Positions 1 through 7,427 of a DNA stretch of 19,388 nucleotides are shown here, piece after piece. The stretch's first letter is position 1; every line of letters begins with the position of its first letter. This DNA is from Pseudomonadota bacterium. GTDB taxonomy: Bacteria > SAR324 > XYD2-FULL-50-16 > JAHJRI01. The notes under the pieces are model-generated. The model did no database searches. It was not told the origin of the DNA and was given only the letters and a program-made list of their open reading frames with translations. Location: the NCBI GenBank assembly GCA_022360105.1, contig JAKSDL010000641.1:1-19388 (forward strand), read 5' to 3'. Both the position numbers and the translations under genes were made by a program.

Positions 1-600
1 GCTTTCAGTTTCTTTAGCAAGGTGCTCACGGCAGCTCCTGAAACAAGCTTGCTGATGGAGATTACAAAAAACAAACTTATGCAAAACTGGCCAATTGTGC
101 CAAAGCATGAAAACGCAAAAACGGGATTGATGATCTTGCGTGGTTATTTTGACAATCCCGATCCTCAGATGAACGAGGCAGTTCAACAGGACTATTTTTT
201 GTTGTTTGAACAGAGCCCTCCCCTTTGCCGCCCTTGGGAGTCTGTCTGGCGAGATAAGTACAAGTTACTGTTTGATGAGAAGACCTTCCAGGTTAGGGAA
301 TGGTACACTCGCTTTGGTTTGCGTGCTCCCAACTTTAATCGGGAACCCGATGACCATCTTGGCCTGGAACTGGGATTTTTAGCCTATTTACTGAATCTGG
401 CAAAAGAAGAAGAAGATCAGATTAAATTCCACGAAATAAAGGAAGGCATTGGCACTTTTTTGCAAAATCACCCCCTGCCATGGGGACCTGACTGTTTGCT
501 TGAAATATCGAAAAAAGCACAAACGGATTTTTACAAAGGAGTCGGCTTGCTTGCAGCAGGTACCCTGGTGGAATTTAATGCTTTGATAAACACGGAATAA
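1..600 (+). CDS. TorD/DmsD-family molybdoenzyme chaperone, 5' end missing
   Basis: This is a cytoplasmic chaperone of the TorD/DmsD type, which binds molybdopterin apoenzymes and helps cofactor insertion. The reading frame is open from base 1. Residues before the first possible start (GTG at 22) already look like the family's N-terminal helix (Phe-Phe-Ser, then a Pro-Glu-x-x-Leu-Leu stretch), so the true start lies outside the window. The family hallmark EPDDHLGLELGFLAYLL begins near base 343, matching the E-x-x-DH-x-x-x-EL-x-F-[ML] motif. The remaining 192-200 residues are close to a full TorD length of about 200-230. The stop is 10 bases before the polyferredoxin start, so the two are probably cotranscribed. 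Its client may be an enzyme upstream of the window or the molybdoenzyme at 4528. The family is fairly sure; the client is inferred. Confidence 0.85.
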   Translation, partial: AFSFFSKVLTAAPETSLLMEITKNKLMQNWPIVPKHENAKTGLMILRGYFDNPDPQMNEAVQQDYFLLFEQSPPLCRPWESVWRDKYKLLFDEKTFQVREWYTRFGLRAPNFNREPDDHLGLELGFLAYLLNLAKEEEDQIKFHEIKEGIGTFLQNHPLPWGPDCLLEISKKAQTDFYKGVGLLAAGTLVEFNALINTE

Positions 601-610
601 CGGATTTCCC

Positions 611-1711
611 ATGTTCCAGACTGCAACTGATTCCTGTTTACGCGAGCGTGGAATTTCCTGTCAACGCTGTGTCGATACCTGCCCCGGTGGTGCTATTGAT
701 AAGGCAATAATTCCACAGAAAGATCCTGATCAATGCCATGATTGCGGATTGTGCAGTCTTACCTGTCCGGTGGGAGTTTTTTTGCAAGGCGAAATACAAC
801 GGAGGTTGCTCCATGCCCTGTTCCTGCTGCCAAATCCAACTCGCCTTCTGCTCATCTGTCCCCATGCTGAAAATAAGATTCCAACCGGGCACGACGCGGC
901 TATCATTTTGGAAACGTGTCCTTTAACACTGGATTTAAGCATCCTTTGTTCCTTACGATATTGGGAGGTCAAACAGGTTGGCTGGCTAACAGGAGATTGT
1001 TCCTCATGCGGAACCGTTGATAAATCCGGGCCTGTCCGGGAGCTCGTTGACTGTCTGCAAGGTCTCATGCCCGATTTATATGAAAGGGATACTCAGGAAC
1101 AAAACCATTCGACTAAAAACAGGAAACTGCCCCTGGTAATAGATCCGCAAAAACTGCCTTTTGCCCGACGCAAACTTTTGGGAGTGATTAAAAGACAGGT
1201 TAGTCGTCAAACATTCCCCGCATCACTGCTGAAGGATGTGGCTGCTGTACGGGAATTAGTCGATTTACCGGATACCGGGGAAGGTTCACCCTTGTTTTTT
1301 CGTTGCCTGTTTTTGGCAGCTACCAGTACGGAAGAGGGAGAGGGACAGACACCGCTGCCTAAACACTTTCCGATACACAAGCTTACAGTCGACGGTCAGT
1401 GCTGGGCTTGTGGGGCATGCGCCAGAGCTTGCCCTTCTCAGGCTCTTGCTTTCAGCCAACAGGGCGATCATTATACCTTAAGTTTCCGAAATTTTCTGTG
1501 CTTAGGTTGCGGATTATGCACCAAAGTGTGCCGGCCTCAAATTCTCCATTCTCAAACCAAATCAATCATCCTGGATGACCTGCGACAAATACCGATCGTA
1601 TTGTCCGAGGGATTGATGTATACCTGCAAACGCTGCCAGGCCGGATTTGCGCCTGCTTCAGACTGCGAACTATGCCCGATTTGCAGACGTGGCCGTAGTT
1701 GTTCCCAGTAG
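611..1711 (+). CDS. Polyferredoxin with four [4Fe-4S] motifs and a C-terminal zinc-ribbon-like tail
   Basis: This 366-residue soluble electron-transfer protein has no signal peptide or membrane segment. Cysteines 9, 17, 20 and 24 (with Pro after C24) and the CxxCxxCxxxCP set at 42-52 form an N-terminal two-cluster ferredoxin. A middle region of about 200 residues holds scattered cysteines, including a Gly-Asp-Cys-Ser-Ser-Cys motif that resembles the domain seen in large ferredoxins of the HdrA/hydrogenase-delta neighbourhood. A second pair of cluster motifs follows at C264, C267, C270, C274 and C297, C300, C303, C307. The last 30 residues carry two CxxC pairs, like a rubredoxin or zinc ribbon. 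It probably supplies or accepts electrons for a molybdoenzyme, as suggested by the TorD gene 10 bases upstream. No strong ribosome site precedes the ATG, so translational coupling is plausible. The exact partner is unknown. Confidence 0.8.
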   Translation: MFQTATDSCLRERGISCQRCVDTCPGGAIDKAIIPQKDPDQCHDCGLCSLTCPVGVFLQGEIQRRLLHALFLLPNPTRLLLICPHAENKIPTGHDAAIILETCPLTLDLSILCSLRYWEVKQVGWLTGDCSSCGTVDKSGPVRELVDCLQGLMPDLYERDTQEQNHSTKNRKLPLVIDPQKLPFARRKLLGVIKRQVSRQTFPASLLKDVAAVRELVDLPDTGEGSPLFFRCLFLAATSTEEGEGQTPLPKHFPIHKLTVDGQCWACGACARACPSQALAFSQQGDHYTLSFRNFLCLGCGLCTKVCRPQILHSQTKSIILDDLRQIPIVLSEGLMYTCKRCQAGFAPASDCELCPICRRGRSCSQ

Positions 1712-1739
1712 CCAAAGAAATTGGCACACAGCAGGCAAA

Positions 1740-1873
1740 GGGGTCAAGTCTGCTTTTGACTTTACTTTCGGTATCTTGCTTGGCTCTTTAGTGAACATCA
1801 AAAGGTAAGTCAAAAGAAGACTTGACCCCAAACCCACAAACTCAGGAGGTAAGCCAAAAGCAGATTTGGTCCC
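1740..1873. repeat. Intergenic inverted-repeat element, copy 1, with an extra half-copy
   Basis: Bases 1740-1765 and 1805-1829 are near-perfect inverted arms of about 25 bases (one substitution and one inserted T), separated by about 39 bases. The arm core is GGTCAAGTCT, a variable base, then CTTTTGACTT. A third, degenerate half-copy at 1848-1873 lies in direct orientation to the second arm. The element fills most of the gap between the convergent polyferredoxin and regulator genes. A related element lies at 15034-15110. It could act as a bidirectional terminator, but the shared internal sequence of the two copies points to a dispersed REP- or MITE-like repeat. No transposase is nearby. Confidence 0.75.
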
Positions 1874-1883
1874 AAATTGTTGA

Positions 1884-3992
1884 TTAGAGTAATCCTTTGC
1901 TGTTCGAACGTTTGATACCGAATTTAGACATTTTCGCTTCCAAAGTGGTTGGTTTGAGGTCTAGAATTTCAGCGGCACCACCGTTTCCTCGTACGCGCCA
2001 GCCGGTCCTTTCTAATACGTCCAGAATATATGTTTTTTGCATTTCGTTAAAGGTTTTGATCCGAAGACTTTCCGGATTTTTGCTTTCAGGAAGCTCGACT
2101 CTCAATGTTTTGTCCGAGGTCATAATCATGGCTCGTTCGATGATATTCTTCAGTTCCCGGATATTCCCCGGCCAACTGTGATTTTGCAATTTTTGCATGG
2201 TTTTCTGCGGTATGGTTTCGATGCGCTTTCCCATTTTCTCGCAAAAGCCTTTAACAAAATGCCGAACCAGATCGGGAACATCTTCACGACGATTTCTAAG
2301 AGGCGGCAGCAGAATTGGGAAGACATTCAGGCGATAGTACAAATCCATGCGAAACTCCCCCGAATTGACGGATTGCATAAGATCGCGATTTGTAGCTGCA
2401 ATAACCCGAACATCGGACTTTATGGTCTCATTTCCCCCGAGCCGCTCAAACTGATTCAACTGAAGTACCCGAAGAAGCTTGACTTGCAACTCCAGGGAAA
2501 GCTCTCCGATTTCATCCAAAAATATAGTTGAACCATGCGCCAATTCAAATCGACCGATGCGTCTGGAATGTGCCCCGGTAAATGCCCCCTTTTCATGGCC
2601 AAACAATTCGCTTTCAATCAGGTTGGAAGGTAAGGCGGCACAGTTGACAATAATCATGTGTTGTCTGTTGCGGGGACTCAGCTTGTGGATAATCTGAGCC
2701 AGCAATTCTTTTCCGGTGCCTGTTTCTCCCATTATCAATACGGTAGAATTGGTTTCAGCCACTTGCTCCGAGCGTTTCAGCGCGTCTTTAATTGAGAGAC
2801 TGTGGCCGATGAATCCTTCATGAGTGTGTTGCAAACTGATCTCTTCACGCAAATAGATATTCTCGGCCTCCAAACGATCCTTTAGTTCATTGATCTCTGT
2901 AAACGCTTTATGGAGTTTTTGCTCAGATCTTTTTCTCATAATGGCATTGGAAAAAACGATCCCTACCATTTTCAGTCGTTGAACCAATTCAAGCGGCCAT
3001 TCACGACCTGGCCTCATGGCAGCGAAACTGACAAACCCTAAAAATGAATTCCCCACAACCAGGGGAATCAGGGCCATTGAATGGATACCATGATTACGAC
3101 AATGCACCTGTTCATTGACAGCTTCTTCCGGTAAATCATCAAGACAGGACATAATGACGGTTTTACCTTGAAGCAATTGTTTGTAGAGCCACGGTTGAGA
3201 TTCGTTTAATATGAGCCTGGGCATTAGTTTGATACCGGCTCCGGCATAGGAGTGAGTTACGCACAGCTTGGTTTTTGCGCCATCTAATTGGGCCACAACA
3301 CAGCGATCTATGTTTAGTACTTTTGAAATTAGCTGCAAATCCTCTTCAATTTTTCGATCTATCTGGTCTGCGGATAGTTCGACAAAGCGCGCTGAGATTT
3401 TGGAAAGCATTGTTTCGAATTCAAGCAGTTCATTGATCAGGGTTTCCGATTGTTTCCGCATGATAGCATTCGCAAAAACAATCCCGACCATTTTCAGCCT
3501 TTGCACCAGATTTTTCGGCCAATGACGTTCGGTTTTCATATCGGCGAAACCGACTACGCCTAAAAACGTTTTGCCGACAACCAACGGAATAAGCACCATC
3601 GATTTGATCCCCTGCCGTTTGCAATGCTCCTTTTCATTGATTGCTTCTACGGGTAGCTTTCGACTGTCAGAGACAACAACAGCATTGTGCTGAAAAAGTT
3701 GCTCGGTAAACCAAGGTTGTTGCTCACTTAGGATTACCCCCAACAACGGATTTGTGCCTTCTTGAGCAAAAGCATGGGTGATTGTCAGCCGGGCTTTGTC
3801 ATCACTTAACTGGGCAACACTGCAACGTTCTATCTTTAGAACCTCTGCAATCATCTCCAGGCCCTCTTCAATTGTTCGGTCAATCTGGTCCGATGAAAGT
3901 TCGACGAACCGTGTCGACAGGTTGCTAAGCGCCGTTTCAAAGTCAAGGAGTTCCTTTAAGCTGGCACTGGCTTTTGAGCGTATGTTTTTCAT
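1884..3992 (-). CDS. Sigma-54-dependent activator with tandem GAF domains (FhlA-like layout)
   Basis: This 702-residue enhancer-binding protein has two GAF domains at residues 15-181 and 189-355, a short coiled-coil linker at about 360-385, an AAA+ sigma-54 interaction domain at about 393-625 and a Fis-type DNA-binding end. The AAA+ part shows Walker A GETGTGKE (422-429), the sigma-54 contact loop GAFTGA (469-474) and Walker B with D493-E494. The C-terminus contains a Gly-Gly-Ala-Ala-x-x-Leu-x-Leu-x-x-Thr-Thr-Leu helix-turn-helix like that of FhlA/HyfR. The two GAF units align at a fixed offset of 174 residues without gaps and share well over half their residues. No receiver domain is present, so control is probably by a ligand bound to GAF. 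The gene is divergent from the molybdoenzyme, and the space between holds matching sites and a -24/-12 promoter. The activating ligand is unknown. Confidence 0.93.
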   Translation of the reverse strand: MKNIRSKASASLKELLDFETALSNLSTRFVELSSDQIDRTIEEGLEMIAEVLKIERCSVAQLSDDKARLTITHAFAQEGTNPLLGVILSEQQPWFTEQLFQHNAVVVSDSRKLPVEAINEKEHCKRQGIKSMVLIPLVVGKTFLGVVGFADMKTERHWPKNLVQRLKMVGIVFANAIMRKQSETLINELLEFETMLSKISARFVELSADQIDRKIEEDLQLISKVLNIDRCVVAQLDGAKTKLCVTHSYAGAGIKLMPRLILNESQPWLYKQLLQGKTVIMSCLDDLPEEAVNEQVHCRNHGIHSMALIPLVVGNSFLGFVSFAAMRPGREWPLELVQRLKMVGIVFSNAIMRKRSEQKLHKAFTEINELKDRLEAENIYLREEISLQHTHEGFIGHSLSIKDALKRSEQVAETNSTVLIMGETGTGKELLAQIIHKLSPRNRQHMIIVNCAALPSNLIESELFGHEKGAFTGAHSRRIGRFELAHGSTIFLDEIGELSLELQVKLLRVLQLNQFERLGGNETIKSDVRVIAATNRDLMQSVNSGEFRMDLYYRLNVFPILLPPLRNRREDVPDLVRHFVKGFCEKMGKRIETIPQKTMQKLQNHSWPGNIRELKNIIERAMIMTSDKTLRVELPESKNPESLRIKTFNEMQKTYILDVLERTGWRVRGNGGAAEILDLKPTTLEAKMSKFGIKRSNSKGLL

Positions 3993-4112
3993 GATTTCTT
4001 GAATTCAAAAATGTCCCTTTCCAGTCAACGAATAGGAAGAAAAAAGTTCGGGCTGCCTTACGGCAGTCGTCTGTTTGGCCCTTTCCCAAATCTTTGTCGG
4101 AAAAAGCCTCCT

Positions 4113-4144
4113 ATATATTATGGATTAATATCCAAAATATTGGA
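4113..4144. promoter_or_regulatory. Putative upstream activator site, copy 1
   Basis: ATATATTA, a 10-base gap, then TCCAAAATATTGGA (4131-4144). The 14-base part has palindromic ends (TCCAA/TTGGA), as expected for a dimeric activator's site. The same two blocks recur at 4254-4283. It lies about 250 bases upstream of the sigma-54 promoter, a normal enhancer distance. Binding by the adjacent regulator is inferred. Confidence 0.6.
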
Positions 4145-4253
4145 GGTTAACATTAAACTTGCTGTCTAATACCTGTCAAACAAAAATTTAATCGGATAAC
4201 CAACAACGAAATTCTTTAAACAGCACAAATATATGGTTCATAGAAAGTCTACG

Positions 4254-4283
4254 ATATATTAGACGTAACTCCAAAATATTGGA
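4254..4283. promoter_or_regulatory. Putative upstream activator site, copy 2
   Basis: ATATATTA, an 8-base gap, then TCCAAAATATTGGA at 4270-4283, identical to copy 1 over the 14-base block. The two 14-base blocks are 139 bases apart start to start. This copy is about 100 bases upstream of the -24 element, the usual place for a sigma-54 enhancer. Confidence 0.6.
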
Positions 4284-4379
4284 TTTCTTACTTTCCATTT
4301 ATCTACACATTTGTCCTTTATCTATAAATATTATTAAAGATTTCAATCTATTAGATGTTGTAAAAAAGCAATCCAAACC

Positions 4380-4395
4380 TGGCATATTAATTGAG
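4380..4395 (+). promoter_or_regulatory. Sigma-54 (-24/-12) promoter for the molybdoenzyme operon
   Basis: TGGCATATTAATTGAG fits the consensus TGGCAC(G)-N4-TTGC(A/T) with exact spacing between the GG (4381-4382) and the TTG (4391-4393). The deviations are T for C at the sixth base and A for C at -12. It points toward the molybdoenzyme, about 130 bases before its start, and lies downstream of the two repeated sites. The divergent gene encodes a sigma-54 activator, which raises confidence. Confidence 0.65.
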
Positions 4396-4527
4396 ATAAA
4401 AGGCGGTACAACCGATAGGATGTGATTCTGCACGATGTATCGACCTTGTCCGAAATGTTGGTATTGCAGAATTCGTTCATTATTTGATTCCTAGTGAGGT
4501 AAAAAGATAATATAAGTGAGGCAAGCA

Positions 4528-6780
4528 ATGGATAACGATAAGAATCTCAAAATCTTTCCGACGACTGTTTGGTCAGCAGGTGCCGGGTGTCACGGTTCGT
4601 GTGGGCAAAAACTTTATGTCAGGGACGGGAAACTGGTCAAGGTGGAAGGGGATGAAAAAAATCCGTGGAACCAGGGCAGGGCCTGTTCTCGGGTGTTGGC
4701 TTTGACTCAGTACGCTTACCATCCTGATCGTATCACCCATCCGCTTAAAAGGGTTGGCAAGCGAGGAGAGGGAAAATTCGAACGAATCAGTTGGGATGAG
4801 GCTTTTGCCACTTGTGAAACGAAAATGAAAGAGATTCGGGAGAAATTCGGTGCCGAATCGATGGTATTTGCCCAGGGTACAGGTCGTGATGTAGGTGGTC
4901 CAATATCTTTTCTGGCTTACAATTATGGCAGTCCTAACTGGGTGCAACTGGGGCTTTCCGGACAATCATGCTATACCCCAAGGCTCGGTGGCATGAAGGT
5001 TACCCATGGTGATTTTTGCGTTCTGGATGCCTCCCAGTTTTTAGAAAAACGTTACGATGATCCGGAATGGGAACCTCCCAAAGTAATTATCGTCTGGGGG
5101 CAGAACCCGCCTCCGACCTGTCCGGACGGATTCTTTGGTCACTGGATTGTGGATTGTATGAAGAGAGGATCCAAAATCATTAGTGTCGATCCCAGATACA
5201 CCTGGATGAGCACACGCTCTGCCGTTCATCTGAAGATCAGAGCCGGAACGGATGGCGCCCTGGCATTGGGAATGCTGAACATAATCATTAACGAAGAGTT
5301 ATACGACAAGAAATTTGTGGAAAAATGGACTTTCGGTTTTGATGAGTTGAAAGAGAGGGTTGCCGAATATCCCGTAGACAAGGTTTCAAAAATTACCTCT
5401 ATTCCGGAAGAGCAAATTCTTGAAGCAGCACGGATGTATGCAACCAACAGTCCGGCGGCTATTCATTGGGGTCTGCCCATCGATATGGCACCTGAAGGAA
5501 CCTCCGTGGCCCAGGCCATTTCCCACCTCTGGAGTATCACCGGTAATCTCGATATTCCGGGTGGAAACGTCTTTGCAAAACCGGCTTTTGGGGTTACGAC
5601 ATATCCCTATTCCACCGAGGAATTGCTGGAGTTGTACAGTGAAGATCTGGTGGCTAAACTGAATGAAAAGCGGATCGGGGCGGATAAGTACCCGATGGTG
5701 AAAGGTTTTCGTGGTTGGGCTCAACCGGATATGGTGATCGATCAGGTCATCAGCGGTGATCCTTATGAGATAAAAGGGGCCTGGATACAAACAGCCAATA
5801 TCCTGGGCGGTCAGGGTGCGAATACCATGATGCATTACAATGCCCTTAGAAAGCTTGATTTTATCACCGTGGTTGACCTGTTTCACAATCCTACTTCCAT
5901 GGCTCTCGCTGATATTGTTTTGCCGGCCGCAACGTTTGCCGAAAAAGACAGCTTTCGCTCCTGGTGGGCTCCCTTGGGTGCGATTCATAAAGTTATTCAG
6001 GTGGGAGAGTGCAAATCCGATTGGGAAATCAATTTCGAACTGGCCAAACGATTGAGTACCAATCCCTTAAAATACGATTGCGTCGAGGACCTGATCAATG
6101 ACCGTCTGTCAGTGGCCAATATTACTTTCAGAGAACTGGTTGATCGCGGTTCATGGATGATGCCTCCGGAAGGGCATTTTTCCAAGCCATACCGACGACA
6201 TGAAAAGGGTCTGCTGAGGCTGGATGGGAAACCGGGATTCAATACCGAAACCGGCAAGGTGGAACTTTGGTCCAAAGCGATGGAGAATTGGGGACTTGAT
6301 CCATTGCCATACTACCGTGAACCGGCCCAGAGTGAGTTTTCGACTCCGGAGCTGTTCAAAAAATATCCGTTAATACTCAACTCCGGTTCGCGGCTGCCTA
6401 CCTATTTTCATTCGGAGCACCGCATGATACCATGGCTGCGGGAAAAATTTCCGGAACCAACAGTGGAAGTGAATCCCAAGACAGCCGAAAAATACGGGGT
6501 TTATGATGGTGAATGGGTTTACATTGAAAATGACCAGGGAAGGGTAAAAAGGAAAGTGGTTATCAGTCTGACCGTTTCCGAGAAATTCATTAACACACCC
6601 CACGGCTGGTGGAAGCCTGAAGAAAATGGCAGCGAACCTGACCTGTTCAAAGTATGGGAATACCAGATCAATCAACTGGTACCGCATCCGCAAGACAGTA
6701 TATCAGGATTTGGTGGCGGACAGTACAAAACGACTTTGGTCAGGATTTCAAAAATTACCGATGAAGGAGGCTCCCAATGA
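4528..6780 (+). CDS. Cytoplasmic molybdopterin oxidoreductase, acetylene hydratase/transhydroxylase/catechol dehydroxylase type
   Basis: This 750-residue catalytic subunit belongs to the DMSO-reductase family and binds a bis-pterin molybdenum or tungsten cofactor. I chose the ATG at 4528, which has GTGAGG six bases upstream; an in-frame GTG at 4516 overlaps that site. No twin-arginine signal is present, so it acts in the cytoplasm. The cofactor domain runs from the N-terminus, and the C-terminal pterin-binding domain begins near the Tyr-Pro-Leu-Ile-Leu-Asn-Ser-Gly motif. Compared from memory with Pelobacter acetylene hydratase, Cys148 (before YTPRLGGMKVTHG) matches the metal-binding Cys141. 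Cluster cysteines C21, C25 and C53 match C12, C16 and C46, but the position of C9 is Gly18. The catalytic Asp13 position is His22. Acetylene hydration is therefore unlikely. The gene overlaps its ferredoxin by 4 bases and precedes a TRAP transporter. Substrate unknown. Confidence 0.88.
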   Translation: MDNDKNLKIFPTTVWSAGAGCHGSCGQKLYVRDGKLVKVEGDEKNPWNQGRACSRVLALTQYAYHPDRITHPLKRVGKRGEGKFERISWDEAFATCETKMKEIREKFGAESMVFAQGTGRDVGGPISFLAYNYGSPNWVQLGLSGQSCYTPRLGGMKVTHGDFCVLDASQFLEKRYDDPEWEPPKVIIVWGQNPPPTCPDGFFGHWIVDCMKRGSKIISVDPRYTWMSTRSAVHLKIRAGTDGALALGMLNIIINEELYDKKFVEKWTFGFDELKERVAEYPVDKVSKITSIPEEQILEAARMYATNSPAAIHWGLPIDMAPEGTSVAQAISHLWSITGNLDIPGGNVFAKPAFGVTTYPYSTEELLELYSEDLVAKLNEKRIGADKYPMVKGFRGWAQPDMVIDQVISGDPYEIKGAWIQTANILGGQGANTMMHYNALRKLDFITVVDLFHNPTSMALADIVLPAATFAEKDSFRSWWAPLGAIHKVIQVGECKSDWEINFELAKRLSTNPLKYDCVEDLINDRLSVANITFRELVDRGSWMMPPEGHFSKPYRRHEKGLLRLDGKPGFNTETGKVELWSKAMENWGLDPLPYYREPAQSEFSTPELFKKYPLILNSGSRLPTYFHSEHRMIPWLREKFPEPTVEVNPKTAEKYGVYDGEWVYIENDQGRVKRKVVISLTVSEKFINTPHGWWKPEENGSEPDLFKVWEYQINQLVPHPQDSISGFGGGQYKTTLVRISKITDEGGSQ

Positions 6781-7106
6781 TTAAAAAAGGATTACTGATA
6801 AACTATGACTATTGCACCGGCTGTTTCACTTGTGAGGTGGCTTGTCAGCAGGAAAATAGTTTTCCTCCTCAAAAGTCCGGTATCAGGGTAACCGAACATA
6901 TCTATGAGGCTGAAAAAAAACCTGTGGCTATCGATTACCTTCCATTTCCCACGGAGCTTTGTAACCTCTGTGTCTCCAGAACCAAGAAGGGGGAATTGCC
7001 GGCCTGCGTTAAGCATTGCCAGTCCTTTTGTATGAAATATGGTACTGTGAAAGATTTGGCTGCCGAGCTTGAAAACGTTTCCAAATCGGTGCTTTTTGTT
7101 CCGTAA
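6777..7106 (+). CDS. Small two-cluster ferredoxin subunit of the molybdoenzyme
   Basis: This 109-residue iron-sulfur protein is probably the electron-transfer subunit of the enzyme encoded just upstream. C13, C16, C19 and C23 form a classic CxxCxxCxxxC motif. C62, C65, C77, C81 and C85 form a second set, with the Gly-Glu-Leu-Pro-Ala-Cys-Val-Lys-His-Cys context seen in DmsB-like subunits. It is much shorter than DmsB or the transhydroxylase beta subunit, which carry more clusters. A strong AAGGAGG (6764-6770) lies 6 bases before the ATG, and the start overlaps the upstream stop as ATGA, so translation is coupled. The C-terminus looks complete, not cut. No membrane anchor gene follows, consistent with a soluble complex. 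Confidence 0.85.
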   Translation: MIKKGLLINYDYCTGCFTCEVACQQENSFPPQKSGIRVTEHIYEAEKKPVAIDYLPFPTELCNLCVSRTKKGELPACVKHCQSFCMKYGTVKDLAAELENVSKSVLFVP

Positions 7107-7427
7107 TGCCTCAGACGGTTCCTGGTTACTGTTGTTTTCACAAGCCATTCTTTCTTTAAACGAGAAGGGCTTTTGCAAGTGGAAAACCATCTATTTCCCT
7201 GAACCAATTTCAGGGAAACCGCTCCGTTATGCGTTTATTGAAAACGGAAGCGATCGTGATTTTCTCTTTCGGGAAAATCAAAAACGTGCCTCTAAAGCAC
7301 GGGTGTTTATTCAATCGTTCAACGGATCATCGCTTGACCGATTGTCATAGGAGTCGGTTTCCTGCTCATGTGCGGGCATACCGGCTTCGGGTGGATCTCA
7401 AAAGAAAATGAAAAAGGGAGAGTTAAA
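7107..7427 (+). other. Gene-free spacer before the TRAP operon, with a perfect hairpin
   Basis: About 320 bases without a supported gene. An open frame through 7069-7350 has no family-like sequence and overlaps the ferredoxin in another frame, so I do not call it. The clearest structure is a perfect 10-base stem, TTTCCCTGAA at 7194-7203 and TTCAGGGAAA at 7209-7218, with loop CCAAT. No T run follows, so it is more likely an mRNA-stability or processing hairpin or an operator than a terminator. No convincing sigma-54 or sigma-70 promoter was seen, so the TRAP genes may be read through from 4380. Confidence 0.5.

Larger units (their letters stand above)
3993..4527. promoter_or_regulatory. Divergent control region between the sigma-54 activator and the molybdoenzyme
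   Basis: This AT-rich stretch of 535 bases contains no credible gene. It holds the repeated bipartite sites and the sigma-54 promoter listed separately. It also holds a short palindrome ATCTATTAGAT at 4346-4356 and a small hairpin CTGCC/GGCAG at 4053-4066. Read on the minus strand, that hairpin is followed a few bases later by a T6 run, so it may be a weak attenuator in the regulator's leader. No clear sigma-70 promoter for the regulator could be picked out. Confidence 0.65.

Noticed and set aside
2037..2531. 164-residue open frame on the plus strand inside the sigma-54 activator gene
   Set aside because: It lies opposite the conserved AAA+ domain and shows no recognisable motif.
5386..5988. 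200-residue open frame on the minus strand inside the molybdoenzyme gene
   Set aside because: It is fully antisense to a well-supported gene, and its composition is that of a shadow frame.
4528..6780. Annotation as acetylene hydratase
   Set aside because: The overall alignment and the Mo-ligand cysteine fit, but the catalytic Asp is replaced by His22 and one cluster cysteine is missing, so the specific reaction is not supported.
7069..7350. 93-residue open frame after the ferredoxin
   Set aside because: It overlaps the ferredoxin in another frame, has no ribosome site and its sequence resembles no family; the spacer is treated as non-coding.
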